Below, piece after piece: positions 23,856-32,857 of a stretch of 64,000 nucleotides of DNA. Numbering within the stretch: position 1 is the first letter of the stretch; each line of letters begins with the position of its first letter. The translations under genes and the position numbers were made by a program. The notes below the pieces were generated by a model, which did not search any database, was not told where the DNA came from, and saw only the letters and a program-made list of their open reading frames with translations. This DNA comes from Deltaproteobacteria bacterium. GTDB taxonomy: Bacteria; Desulfobacterota_D; UBA1144; Nemesobacterales; Nemesobacteraceae. Location: NCBI GenBank assembly GCA_029262295.1, contig JAJCZR010000065.1, forward strand, positions 1 through 64,000, in the 5' to 3' direction.

Positions 23856-25128
23856 ATTCTTCTTCATTTTCATCTTCAGACTCTTCGGTTGACGACAACT
23901 CTAAAGCTTTTACAGACTGAATGGCATTGCCTGCTATACCTTTTATGGAACCATACATGTCAGTTGTGTTTAAAAGTACTTTTTCAATCTGTTTTTCTCT
24001 TTGCTTCCATATTCTTTGCATTGAGCGTTTTTCACTTTCCATATCTGATTTCATCTGGGTAAACCCTTCAACTATTGCTTCCACCTGCATCCTGAAAGTA
24101 TTACTTGTGAGATAATCATAAAGCATGTGCATCTTGTCGCCCCTGTTTTCCTGCGAACTTATTGTCATACTAAGCTGCACAATTGATTCTCTTAACACAG
24201 TGCAAAGCCCTTTAAACTCTTCATAGCTACAAACCCATACCCCATCTTTATTGCCCATTCTATCAAAATCAGATGGCATTGCTTCAGTCACGATAACACC
24301 AATATCAGCATCTTTGTCTCTCATATCGGCTTTAAACTTCTCAATCCAACTAGGCTGAAAATCCTTAGTGCGCTTACTTTCATAGTAAATCTTTCCGCAG
24401 TTTTGACGAGTTCTGGTATTAACAATCTGAATACAGTCGCCACCTCTTGCACCTTTTTTAATTTCCTCGATTGTATCTAATGGAAATTGAGCAGCAAGCC
24501 ATTCCTCTATTCCCAGCTCTTGCACTTCTCCCTGAAGCTGCATTGAGCCCTGCTGCTGTTTACGACTCATTTCAGCTGTTAATTTTTTCTGATCTTCAAG
24601 CTGTTTGTCCTTCTCTTTTAAACGTAATTCAAATTTTTCTTCAAAAGATTTTTGTATCTTATCTTTTTCAGCCAATAACACTTCATTCAGTTTTTTCTGG
24701 GCTTCAGCTTCAACAGCTTCTTTTAGTTCATCCTTTTCACGCTTTAATTTTTCTATCTCAGCTTTTGTACGATTGAGTTCTTTTATCTGTTCTGATTTTT
24801 CATTTAACTCTTTTTGCAGAGCCTCGAATTGATCTGAGTTTTCTCCTTGAATCTTCAACTTCAGTTTTTCTTCAATGGATTTTCTTTCTTCTTTAAGCTG
24901 CTTATCAAGCCGCTCTTGAAATAGTTCATCCTGCTTTTTCTTTTCCAGCTCAAATGCTTCTTTGGATTTATTTAGGTTTTCAAAATCTTTATTGAACTTT
25001 TGTTTTTGTTCAGCAAGCTGAGCTTCGTATTTTTGCTTAATCTCATCTTCGAGCTGATGTGAAAGAATATCCTGCACATCAATAGATTCGCCGCAATTCG
25101 GGCATTTTATTTGGGTTTCGTTACTCAT
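23854..25128 (-). CDS. DUF2130 protein: zinc knuckle, coiled coil, nuclease-like domain
   Basis: The 424-aa protein starts with a CPNC motif (residues 9-12), then a long Lys/Glu/Gln-rich coiled coil (about 25-195). From about residue 200 a compact domain shows E207 (QELGIEEWL), D231 (GGDCIQIV) and E250-S-K252 (IYYESKRTKDF). This spacing resembles the PD-(D/E)xK nuclease core, an inference from motif order. DUF2130 proteins are widespread and their function is unknown; the layout recalls RmuC. The tail is acidic (TEESEDENEEE). The stop codon lies in a dispersed repeat. The gene is divergent from tcmP. Confidence 0.8.
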   Translation of the reverse strand: MSNETQIKCPNCGESIDVQDILSHQLEDEIKQKYEAQLAEQKQKFNKDFENLNKSKEAFELEKKKQDELFQERLDKQLKEERKSIEEKLKLKIQGENSDQFEALQKELNEKSEQIKELNRTKAEIEKLKREKDELKEAVEAEAQKKLNEVLLAEKDKIQKSFEEKFELRLKEKDKQLEDQKKLTAEMSRKQQQGSMQLQGEVQELGIEEWLAAQFPLDTIEEIKKGARGGDCIQIVNTRTRQNCGKIYYESKRTKDFQPSWIEKFKADMRDKDADIGVIVTEAMPSDFDRMGNKDGVWVCSYEEFKGLCTVLRESIVQLSMTISSQENRGDKMHMLYDYLTSNTFRMQVEAIVEGFTQMKSDMESEKRSMQRIWKQREKQIEKVLLNTTDMYGSIKGIAGNAIQSVKALELSSTEESEDENEEE

Positions 25129-25339
25129 TTGATTATTTCCCTGATTATTGCATATATAATTGGATAAAACTTACTGGAATATATTTGAAGGTAAACTGCT
25201 TGTAAAAGTTACTCCGTGGCAAGAACTTATCAACCTGAACTAAAGACAGTACCTATTTATTCTTAATTGAATCTCTTTTCATATAAATTTAACAATAGCT
25301 AATGTTTAAAGTACATTAATTAGCTGTATAGGATAATAA

Positions 25340-26435
25340 ATGAGTAAAGATTTTCATGATAAACCTTTTGATGATGCAACTAAAACTAAACTTGAGCTTT
25401 ATCAAAAATATGTTGAAGAGTGGTTACCAGTATTCATAAAATATAAGATTAAAAATATCAATATTTTCGATTTTTTTTTGCGGTCCAGGTCTAGATAGTA
25501 AAAACAATTTTGGAAGCCCTCTTTTAGCCATTGAAACAATCAAATCATTTGAAGAGCTTGTTATTAAAGAGAATTTAAAAATAAATCTTTACCTAAATGA
25601 TAATAAGAGAGACAAAACAAGCAATTTACTCAGATTATTGCATTCAAGAAAAACAGATAAGATTGAATATTTGAACATTAATGTTACAAATCATAAGTTC
25701 GAATATATTTTTGATAAATATTATTCACAAATTATGAATCGGAGATATTCTGCAAATTTAATATTTATAGACCAAACTGGAATAAAACATGTTACAAGTG
25801 ATAGATTCTTAAAAATTATGAATTTAAATAGAACAGACTTTCTTTTTTTTATTTCATCTTCAGCAATTAAAAGATTTATTAAAGAAGAAGGATTTAGAAA
25901 TCATTTTGGTAATATTTCACAAGAGATAAGAAAAACTAATCCAAACAACATACACAGAGAAGTTGCGAAATTTTATAGAAGTTTAATTCCTAAAAATACC
26001 GAGATGCATTTAATCCCATTTACTTTAAAAAAAGGTAAAAATTACTACGGACTAATTTTTGCAACAAAACACATACGTGGAGCAGAGAAATTCCTGAAAG
26101 TATGTTGGGATAAAGATAAAATAACAGGAGATGCTAACTTTGATATTGATAATTCCAAAATTGATTTAGATAAACCCGCATTATTTGATGAAATGAACAA
26201 ATCCACTAAATTAAATGAATTTGAAAAAGAATTAAGAGGAAAAATTCTCGAAAAAAATTTAAAAACTAATGTTGAAATTTTTAAATTTACAATATCAAAT
26301 GCTTTTTTAGCAGAACATGCAAGAGAAGTCATTAGAATCCTAAAAAAGGATAAATTAATAGAAAAAAAAGTTAATATATCTTATGATTCTTGCATAAAGA
26401 AAAAGAAGGAAGAAAAAATAAATGTCCTCAAATAG
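25340..26435 (+). CDS. tcmP: TcmP-like methyltransferase-fold protein, frameshifted at a T9 tract
   Basis: From the ATG at 25340 the frame encodes [20 protein letters not shown] and NINIFDF, then reaches nine T residues (25471-25479) and stops soon after. Removing one T restores the SAM-binding motif [11 protein letters not shown] and an open frame to 26435, giving 364 residues. The order of motifs fits the three-Cys-motif partner family: N-terminal TKLELY, CGPG motif, IFIDQTG and [20 protein letters not shown]. The 3' end overlaps the three-Cys gene by 14 bases, its usual partner. The shift may be a true mutation, phase variation, transcriptional slippage or a sequencing error. Confidence 0.75.
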
Positions 26436-27168
26436 CAAAATAGAATGGACTGAAGCAACTTGGAATCCAGTAACAGGTTGCAATAAAGTAAGTCAAGGTT
26501 GCAAATTCTGTTATGCAGAAAGGCTAGCCTATCGTTTAAAGAGAATGGGGAATATTCGTTACAGAAATGAATTTGAAGTTACTCTTCACAATGATCTCAC
26601 AGAATTGCCTATTAAATGGAAAAAACCCAGAATAATTTTTGTGAATTCAATGAGCGATTTATTCCACGAGAAAGTACCTTTGGAATTTATTCAAAAAGTT
26701 TTTAAGACAATGGAAAAAACTCCACAGCATATCTATCAAATACTTACAAAACGAAGTTCTAGATTGAAAGAGCTCTCACCTGAACTTAAATGGCCTCATA
26801 ATGTCTGGATGGGAGTTAGCGTTGAAGACATGAGAGTTGTAAATAGAATTTCTGATCTTTTAGAAGTTAATGCTTTCGTAAAATTCCTTTCACTTGAACC
26901 TTTAATTGGACCACTGGATTCATTACAACTAAACGGAATTAATTGGGTAATTGTTGGTGGAGAATCAGGCCCAGGATCTAGACCAATGAAAAAAAGTTGG
27001 GTCGAATCTATTCTATCGCAATGTAAAGATGCAGAAGTACCTTTCTTTTTTAAACAATGGGGTGGGGTTCGAAAAGATTTAACTGGTAGAAAACTTAATG
27101 GAAGGACATATGATGAAATGCCTTCTACAAATAATGACAACCAATTACTATTAGCAAGTAGCTATTAA
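26422..27168 (+). CDS. Three-Cys-motif Gp37/Gp68-like (DUF5131) radical SAM-related protein
   Basis: The 248-aa protein has [20 protein letters not shown] followed by KFCYAERLA. The three Cys (20, 27, 30; CX6CX2C) are the defining motif of the phage Gp37/Gp68 family and resemble a radical SAM cluster site. Further family markers are [59 protein letters not shown] and FFFKQWGG. The family is found on phages and in bacterial genomes next to tcmP; its reaction is not known. It overlaps tcmP, so production of the pair may depend on the frameshift upstream. Confidence 0.88.
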   Translation: MSSNSKIEWTEATWNPVTGCNKVSQGCKFCYAERLAYRLKRMGNIRYRNEFEVTLHNDLTELPIKWKKPRIIFVNSMSDLFHEKVPLEFIQKVFKTMEKTPQHIYQILTKRSSRLKELSPELKWPHNVWMGVSVEDMRVVNRISDLLEVNAFVKFLSLEPLIGPLDSLQLNGINWVIVGGESGPGSRPMKKSWVESILSQCKDAEVPFFFKQWGGVRKDLTGRKLNGRTYDEMPSTNNDNQLLLASSY

Positions 27169-27208
27169 AAACAACTTCTTAGATTTTTTTCACCATTGAA
27201 TTAATGTC

Positions 27209-28927
27209 ATGAGAATCTTACAAAACATTTTTATTCTTTTTCTTATTTTTACTTTCTCAATCCAATCTTCAAACTCAGTAGAACCCCTAGACTTCCCCAA
27301 CTCCATCCACAAACCTATAATAGCTCAAAACGGAATGGTTGTTTCTGAAGATAGTTATGCAACCAAAGCAGGATTGGAAGTATTGAAAGAAGGTGGGAAT
27401 GCGGTGGATGCAGCAGTGACAATGGGATTTGTGATGGCTGTGACATTTCCAAGAGCAGGAAATCTTGGCGGCGGTGGCTTCATGATGGTTCTTAATAAAG
27501 AATCTGATGAGATTATTGCAATTGATTACAGGGAAAAAGCTCCGAAAGCTGCAACAAAAGATTTATTCTTGGATGAAACTGGAAATGTAGATAAAGAAAA
27601 ATCTCGGCACAGCATCTATTCAGCAGGTGTTCCGGGAACAGTTGCTGGTTTGGCACTTGCACTCGAGAAGTACGGCACTATAACGCTTAAAGAAGCATTA
27701 GAGCCTGCAATTAGGCTTGCAAAGAAAGGTTTTCCCGTCTCTTATGAATTCAGAGAATCACTTAAAGATTCAAAAGAGTATATGAAGAGGTCTTCTGAGA
27801 GCCTTTCCAATTACTATAAAGAAGATGGAAGTAATTTTGAAGTTGGTGAAGTTTTAAAACAAAAAAACCTAGCATGGAGTTTAAAACAGATAAAAAAACA
27901 TGGCCCAAAAACATTTTATGAAGGAAAGGTTGCCGACAAAATTGTAGATTTTATGGAAGCTGAAAATGGCTTAATAACAAAAGATGATCTCAAATCCTAT
28001 GAACCAAAGACTAGAAAACCAATAACTGGAAGTTATAAAGGTTATGAGATTTACTCAATTCCCCCTCCAAGCTCTGGCGGAGTACATATTATCCAGATGC
28101 TGAATATCCTTGAGCAGTTTCCTTTAAACACCTACGGACATAACTCTGCTGATTATATCCATCTTGTTTCAGAAGTAATGAAACTTGCATATGCCGACAG
28201 ATCAAAATATCTTGGGGATCCTGATTTTGTGGATGTCCCAATTAAAGAACTAACTTCAAAAGAGTATGCCAAAAAACTTTCAAAAAAAATTAAGCTCAAA
28301 AAGGCAACTCCATCAAAGAAAATAAAACCTGGAAAGATTATCTCTGAAGGACCGAGCACAACTCATTTCTCAGTGATGGATAAATATGGAAATGTAGTTT
28401 CAAACACATATACGCTTAATTTTTCTTACGGCTCAAAAATATCTGTTCCAGGCACTGGAATACTCTTAAATAACGAGATGGATGACTTTTCAGCAAAAGC
28501 CGGAGTACCAAATGCTTATGGATTGATTGGCGGCGAGTTCAACTCTATTGAACCTGAGAAAAGAATGCTTAGCTCAATGAGCCCCACCATTGTTTTAAAA
28601 GACGGAAAACCTTTTCTTGCAACAGGAAGCCCGGGAGGTAGCAGGATTATCACTACTGTTTTACAAATTATCTTAAATACTGCAACTAATGATATGAATA
28701 TTTCTGAGGCCACTCATGCCCCAAGATTTCATCATCAATGGTTTCCCGACAAGCTCTTTGTCGAAAACGGGATAAGTAAAGACACACTTAATATTCTAGA
28801 GAAAAGAGGACACAAAATAGAGAAGAACAGAACTATAGGTAGTGCTCAAAGTATTGTTAAAATTGGTAATTACTTTTACGGATCAACTGACCCGAGAAGG
28901 CCGGGCGGCCTTGCTGACGGGTATTAA
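27209..28927 (+). CDS. ggt: Gamma-glutamyltransferase
   Basis: GGT cleaves the gamma-glutamyl bond of glutathione and related peptides in the periplasm. The 572-aa precursor has a signal peptide (residues 1 to about 23), AQNGMVVSEDSYATKAGLEV, GNAVDAAVTMGFVMAVTFP, YREKAPKAA and PPPSSGGVHIIQML. The self-cleavage and catalytic Thr is in GPSTTHFSVMDKYGN near residue 388, followed by LNNEMDDFS and SSMSPTIV, and the oxyanion Gly pair in TGSPGGSRI. Both subunits are therefore encoded and look active. It is separated from the three-Cys gene by 40 bases and ends at the edge of the GIY-YIG cassette. Confidence 0.95.
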   Translation: MRILQNIFILFLIFTFSIQSSNSVEPLDFPNSIHKPIIAQNGMVVSEDSYATKAGLEVLKEGGNAVDAAVTMGFVMAVTFPRAGNLGGGGFMMVLNKESDEIIAIDYREKAPKAATKDLFLDETGNVDKEKSRHSIYSAGVPGTVAGLALALEKYGTITLKEALEPAIRLAKKGFPVSYEFRESLKDSKEYMKRSSESLSNYYKEDGSNFEVGEVLKQKNLAWSLKQIKKHGPKTFYEGKVADKIVDFMEAENGLITKDDLKSYEPKTRKPITGSYKGYEIYSIPPPSSGGVHIIQMLNILEQFPLNTYGHNSADYIHLVSEVMKLAYADRSKYLGDPDFVDVPIKELTSKEYAKKLSKKIKLKKATPSKKIKPGKIISEGPSTTHFSVMDKYGNVVSNTYTLNFSYGSKISVPGTGILLNNEMDDFSAKAGVPNAYGLIGGEFNSIEPEKRMLSSMSPTIVLKDGKPFLATGSPGGSRIITTVLQIILNTATNDMNISEATHAPRFHHQWFPDKLFVENGISKDTLNILEKRGHKIEKNRTIGSAQSIVKIGNYFYGSTDPRRPGGLADGY

Positions 28928-28934
28928 AAATAGT

Positions 28935-29300
28935 TGTCATTCCAAACTTGATTTGGAATCCAGTATATTGGGAAAAAGCAATGAAGTCCTATTTTATATA
29001 TATTATAGCAAGTAAAAAGAACGGGACTATCTATATAGGCGTTACTAATGATTTGATAAAAAGAGTTTACCAACATAAGAATGACTTGGTAGAAGGATTC
29101 TCAAAGAAATATAAAACACACAACCTTGTTTATTATGAGGTATGTAGTGAGATAAATTCTGCAATTAAAAGAGAAAAAACTATAAAAGCTTGGAAAAGAA
29201 AATGGAAAGTAGATTTAATTGAGAGTAAAAATAATGGTTGGAGAGATTTGTATAAAAACCTTATCTGAATCCTAGATTCCAAATCAAGTTTGGAATGACA
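28935..29300 (+). mobile_element. GIY-YIG cassette between perfect 26-bp inverted repeats
   Basis: The sequences 28935-28960 and 29275-29300 are exact reverse complements over 26 bases, each itself a hairpin (arms ATTCCAAA and TTTGGAAT around a five-base loop). They enclose a single GIY-YIG nuclease gene and little else, making a 366-base unit. The outer flanks show no clear target duplication. The same general repeat form (TGTCATTC...GAATC) recurs at other gaps of the window without a gene. Mobility is inferred from structure, not shown. Confidence 0.6.
28981..29268 (+). CDS. GIY-YIG domain nuclease, short stand-alone form
   Basis: The 95-aa protein is a minimal GIY-YIG domain: YFIYIIASKKNGTIYIGVTN with the motif strands (YIG at residues 18-20), catalytic Arg in LIKRVYQHKN (residue 28) and the Glu-bearing helix AIKREKTIKAWKRKWK with NNGWRDLY at the end. 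This fits the small UPF0213-like group. ATG 28981 is chosen over an in-frame TTG at 28948 that lies inside the left repeat. A GGGA precedes the ATG by seven bases. It is bracketed by perfect inverted repeats, which suggests a selfish or domesticated mobile unit. Confidence 0.88.
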   Translation: MKSYFIYIIASKKNGTIYIGVTNDLIKRVYQHKNDLVEGFSKKYKTHNLVYYEVCSEINSAIKREKTIKAWKRKWKVDLIESKNNGWRDLYKNLI

Positions 29301-29352
29301 GGAAAAAATGAATTTTTAATTGTGATTTTAAGTGACTTTTTATTTGGATGCC

Positions 29353-29397
29353 TTATTACTTCGACAAGCTCATCACAGGCAAGTACGGAATGACAAA
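29353..29397 (-). repeat. Dispersed repeat with CTTCGACAAGCTC core
   Basis: A block containing ACTTCGACAAGCTCATCACA and ending GGAATGAC lies between the GIY-YIG cassette and the nadA stop. A close relative is at 52373-52396, and a more diverged one at 23091-23148. Confidence 0.6.
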
Positions 29398-29400
29398 CTT

Positions 29401-30357
29401 TCAATCCAAAGCAGATATCTCAAGCATCCTATCAATAGAAAGTTTGGCTTTATGTGCAATATTTTCAGGCACTTTTACTTCATAGATCTCTTCCTGAAGT
29501 GATCTTAAAACCTTTTCGATTGTTATCATTTTCATATACTCACAAACCGCATTTTCACTTGCAGGATAGAATTTTTTAGTAGGATTATCTTTTCTGAGAC
29601 TGTGAAGCATTCCCGTCTCAGTTGCAATAATAAACTCATCGGAATCTGATTCTTCTGCAAATTTTCTCATGCCACCTGTCGAAAGAAACTTTATGTCAGC
29701 AGTGGATTTTTCATCTTTAATGCTGTGATACAGAAATGAAGTAGTACAGCCACATTCAGGATGGACAACCATCTCAGCCTTGGGGCGTTCATCACGCATT
29801 TTCTGTATATCTTTTGGTCTGATACCAGCGTGAACATGACACTCACCCGGCCAAAGATGCATCTTTCTTCCTGTTTTTTTTGCAACATAAGATCCAAGGA
29901 ACATGTCGGGAAGAAAAAGAATCTCCTTATCTTCAGGTATTGCATTTACTACCTTTATTGCATTTGAAGATGTAACGCAGTAATCAGTCTCAGACTTTAC
30001 CTCTGCCGTTGTATTCACGTAAGAAACTACCACTGCTCCCGGATGTTCGTCTTTCCATTCTTTTAGTTGTTTTAAATTTATTGTGTCTGCAAGAGAACAA
30101 CCGGCATCTGTATCTGGAATTAACACTTTTTTATGGGGTGAAATAATTGAAGCGGTTTCGGCCATGAAATGCACGCCGCAAAATACAATTATATCTGCAT
30201 CAGTTTCAGCCGCCTGTTGGGAAAGTCCAAGAGAATCGCCCGTATAATCAGCAATATCCTGCACTTCTCCTATCTGGTAGTTATGTGCAAGAATCACAGC
30301 ATTCTTCTCTTTTCTGAGACGATTTATTTCTTCATTTATGGCTTTTAGATTACTCAT
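29401..30357 (-). CDS. nadA: Quinolinate synthase
   Basis: NadA condenses iminoaspartate with dihydroxyacetone phosphate to quinolinate, using a 4Fe-4S cluster. The 318-aa protein shows ILAHNYQIGEVQDIADYTGD near residue 22, VFCGVHFMAETA with the first Cys ligand near 80, LIPDTDAGCSLAD, YVNTTAEVKSE, CVTSSNA and FLPDMFLG. The other two cluster ligands lie in WPGECHVHAG and in the HPECGCT region, and IATETGMLHSL follows. It is the last gene of the minus-strand run that begins with nadB, 38 bases after nadC. Length and motifs are normal. Confidence 0.95.
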   Translation of the reverse strand: MSNLKAINEEINRLRKEKNAVILAHNYQIGEVQDIADYTGDSLGLSQQAAETDADIIVFCGVHFMAETASIISPHKKVLIPDTDAGCSLADTINLKQLKEWKDEHPGAVVVSYVNTTAEVKSETDYCVTSSNAIKVVNAIPEDKEILFLPDMFLGSYVAKKTGRKMHLWPGECHVHAGIRPKDIQKMRDERPKAEMVVHPECGCTTSFLYHSIKDEKSTADIKFLSTGGMRKFAEESDSDEFIIATETGMLHSLRKDNPTKKFYPASENAVCEYMKMITIEKVLRSLQEEIYEVKVPENIAHKAKLSIDRMLEISALD

Positions 30358-30395
30358 TAGTTAACACCCACACCTAATATAAGGTTAGATGCTAA

Positions 30396-31241
30396 CTATA
30401 ACATATCGATGCTTAGGTCTAAAGCATTTGCTGAGTGTGTGAGTGCACCAACAGAGATAAAATCAACCCCCGTTTCAGCTACTTTTCTTACATTTTCAAG
30501 TGTTATTCCACCTGAAGCTTCAATCAATGCCTTGCCTGAAATTAGTTCAACAGCTTCACTCATTGTATCAGTATCCATATTATCAAGCATTATAATATCC
30601 ACGCCAGATGAAAGAGCTTCTTCAACTTCTTTGAGGTTGGTAGTTTCAACTTCTATTTTGAATTTATTGCCAAGTTTAGAACGAACTTTTTCTACAGAAT
30701 TTTTAATACTTCCTGCTAATTTTATATGATTGTCCTTTATCATAACCCCGTCAAATAGCCCAAATCTGTGATTGTATCCACCACCAACTGTCACAGCATA
30801 CTTCTCAAGCACCCTTATTCCGGGCACTGTCTTTCTGGTATCAACTATTTTTGCTTTTAAGCCCGAAACTTCTTCAACATATTTAGATGTAAGTGTGGAA
30901 ATTCCACTCATCCTTTGAAGAATGTTGAGTGCAACCCTTTCAGCTGTTAGCAGATGTCTTTGATTTCCTTTTATATTTGCAAGAATATCACCAACGCAAA
31001 GGCTGTGACCGTCACTCTTTTCTTCTTCCCACTCTATAGAACTATCAAATTTCTCAAATACAAGCCTGGCAACACTAATCCCTGAGAGAATCCCGGCTTC
31101 TTTTGCTTTAATTATTGCTTTACAGTCTATATCTTCAGAAAAAAGAGAATCAGTGGTTATATCTCCATCCTGTATATCTTCATGAAGTGCATTTTCAATT
31201 ATTTTATCAACCTGATTCAGATCTAATTCATAAATTTTCAT
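30396..31241 (-). CDS. nadC: Nicotinate-nucleotide pyrophosphorylase (carboxylating)
   Basis: NadC makes nicotinate mononucleotide from quinolinate and PRPP. The 281-aa protein has DIQDGDITTDSLF near residue 20, AERVALNILQRMSGI near 105, the PRPP-binding VDTRKTVPGIRVLEKYAV near 135, GGGYNHRFGLFDGVMIKDNH, EVETTNLKEV, IMLDNM and the final EASGGITLENV. These residues match functional enzymes. It begins three bases after the nadB stop, so it is coupled to nadB. With nadA and nadB it completes de novo NAD synthesis from aspartate. Confidence 0.95.
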   Translation of the reverse strand: MKIYELDLNQVDKIIENALHEDIQDGDITTDSLFSEDIDCKAIIKAKEAGILSGISVARLVFEKFDSSIEWEEEKSDGHSLCVGDILANIKGNQRHLLTAERVALNILQRMSGISTLTSKYVEEVSGLKAKIVDTRKTVPGIRVLEKYAVTVGGGYNHRFGLFDGVMIKDNHIKLAGSIKNSVEKVRSKLGNKFKIEVETTNLKEVEEALSSGVDIIMLDNMDTDTMSEAVELISGKALIEASGGITLENVRKVAETGVDFISVGALTHSANALDLSIDML

Positions 31242-31244
31242 CAG

Positions 31245-32837
31245 TTAATTTACTTCAACCTCATATGGTTCAGAATCATTTTTAAAAACAAAATGATTTA
31301 CAAAATTTTCATCTTCTTTTGGAAAATCATCTCTTTGGTGTGCTCCCCTCGATTCTTTTCGTTTAAGAGCAGCCTTTGTCATAAGTATGCAAACATCAAG
31401 CATAGTATTTAATTTGAAATTAAACCATCCTTTTGTCCTTGATGCGTCTTCTTTAAGTTCACCAAGCAGACATGAAAATTTCTCCAGGTCATCACCAATC
31501 CTTATTATTCCAAGAGTACTCGTGGTGCTTTCCATTATCTCTTTTTTAAGGATATTAAACAGCTCTTCATCCCCACTATTTGTTTCAGCCAGTGGATGGC
31601 CGGAAAACTCATTTATATAATCGTTTTCTTTAGAAATAAAATTATCTTTTGCACCATCAATGGCCCTTTTGGCAAACACGATACATTCTAAAAGAGAATT
31701 GCTTGCAAGTCGGTTTGCACCATGAACTCCAGTGTTTGAAACTTCACCACATGCATAAAACCCTTTTATATTTGTCTCACCCATAAGCCCTGTCTTTACT
31801 CCACCGATTGTATAATGCGCTGCAGGCGCAACCGGTATAAGATCAGAAGCAAGATCAAATCCATGCGTGAGGCAACGGTTATATATATTGGAAAACCTGT
31901 CTCTAATAAAATTTTTGTTTAGATGGCCAAGACTGAGATAAACATGGGTCCTACCCGAGTTTTTTGTCTCATTATAAATAGCTTTAGACACAACATCCCT
32001 GGGAGCAAGTTCTTCTTTTGGATGATAATCTTTCATAAACCTTTTACCGCTTATATTTACAAGATGAGCTCCCTCACCTCTTACAGCCTCAGTTATAAGA
32101 AAAGTCTCACCTTCATGAGTATAAAAAGCTGTGGGATGAAACTGGACAAATTCCATATCAGAAATTTCTGCCCCGGCATTATAAGCTAAAGATATTCCTT
32201 CGCCAGTGGCCCCTTCCGGATTGGTTGTGCGGGTAAATATCGCTGAAGCACCACCTGTGGCAAGAATTGTGGTACTTGCATTTATTTTAAGATACTCATC
32301 AGTATCCTGTTTATATCCCCATGCTCCGAAACAGTTTTCACCATCTGAAATAATATTAGTAATAGTTGTTAACTCCAGTATTTCTATTTGTGAATTCGTT
32401 TCAACGGAAGATATTAGAAACTCCACCATTTTCTTTCCTGTGGAATTTCCACCTGCGTGCAGCACCCTTCTTTTTGAATGCCCGCCTTCTAGTCCGAGCA
32501 AAAGTCCTTCCTCATTTGAATCAAACTTCATTCCCAGCGCGATCAAGTCAATCACCCTGTCTTTTCCTTCTTCCACAAGAATATTCACAGCTTCCACATT
32601 ACAAAGCCCTCTTCCAGCAACGAGGGTATCTTCTTTATGGGAAATCGGCGAGTCTTCAGGATCAACAGCTGCTGCAATGCCTCCCTGGGCCCAATAAGAA
32701 TTACTCTGTTGAAGTGTTTGCTTAGTCGCAACTATGCACTTTCCAAACTGAGATGCATAAAAAGCAGCATAAAGCCCTGCAAGTCCGCTTCCAATAATCA
32801 GAAAATCGCATTTTAAATCTTTTATATTTTTTTTCAT
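31245..32837 (-). CDS. nadB: L-aspartate oxidase
   Basis: NadB oxidises aspartate to iminoaspartate with FAD. The 530-aa protein begins with the dinucleotide-binding motif IIGSGLAGLYAAFYA, then QSNSYWAQGGIAAAV, the HAGGNSTGKKMVEFL region, TTILATGGASAIFTRTTNPE and EFVQFHPTAF. The catalytic Arg region is RDVVSKAIY, followed by HYTIGGVKTGLMG and GVHGANRLASNSLLECIVF. The C-terminal helical domain ends with ESRGAHQRDDFP. All markers agree with NadB rather than fumarate reductase. It lies 20 bases after glnD. Confidence 0.95.
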   Translation of the reverse strand: MKKNIKDLKCDFLIIGSGLAGLYAAFYASQFGKCIVATKQTLQQSNSYWAQGGIAAAVDPEDSPISHKEDTLVAGRGLCNVEAVNILVEEGKDRVIDLIALGMKFDSNEEGLLLGLEGGHSKRRVLHAGGNSTGKKMVEFLISSVETNSQIEILELTTITNIISDGENCFGAWGYKQDTDEYLKINASTTILATGGASAIFTRTTNPEGATGEGISLAYNAGAEISDMEFVQFHPTAFYTHEGETFLITEAVRGEGAHLVNISGKRFMKDYHPKEELAPRDVVSKAIYNETKNSGRTHVYLSLGHLNKNFIRDRFSNIYNRCLTHGFDLASDLIPVAPAAHYTIGGVKTGLMGETNIKGFYACGEVSNTGVHGANRLASNSLLECIVFAKRAIDGAKDNFISKENDYINEFSGHPLAETNSGDEELFNILKKEIMESTTSTLGIIRIGDDLEKFSCLLGELKEDASRTKGWFNFKLNTMLDVCILMTKAALKRKESRGAHQRDDFPKEDENFVNHFVFKNDSEPYEVEVN

Positions 32838-32857
32838 ATAAATCCCGCAATATAAAT

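Noticed and set aside
25190-25256. Possible gene fragment encoding LLVKVTPWQELINLN
   Set aside because: It is too short, has no start and shows no family match; most of the 25129-25339 gap is simple AT-rich sequence that may hold promoters for the divergent genes.
25638-26435. A separate 265-residue gene starting at an internal ATG
   Set aside because: The conserved TcmP sequence continues upstream of this ATG in the same frame, up to the T9 tract, so it is the 3' part of a frameshifted gene.
28948-28980. TTG start for the GIY-YIG gene inside the left repeat
   Set aside because: The ATG at 28981 has a GGGA upstream and begins the conserved domain directly; the upstream codons are repeat sequence.
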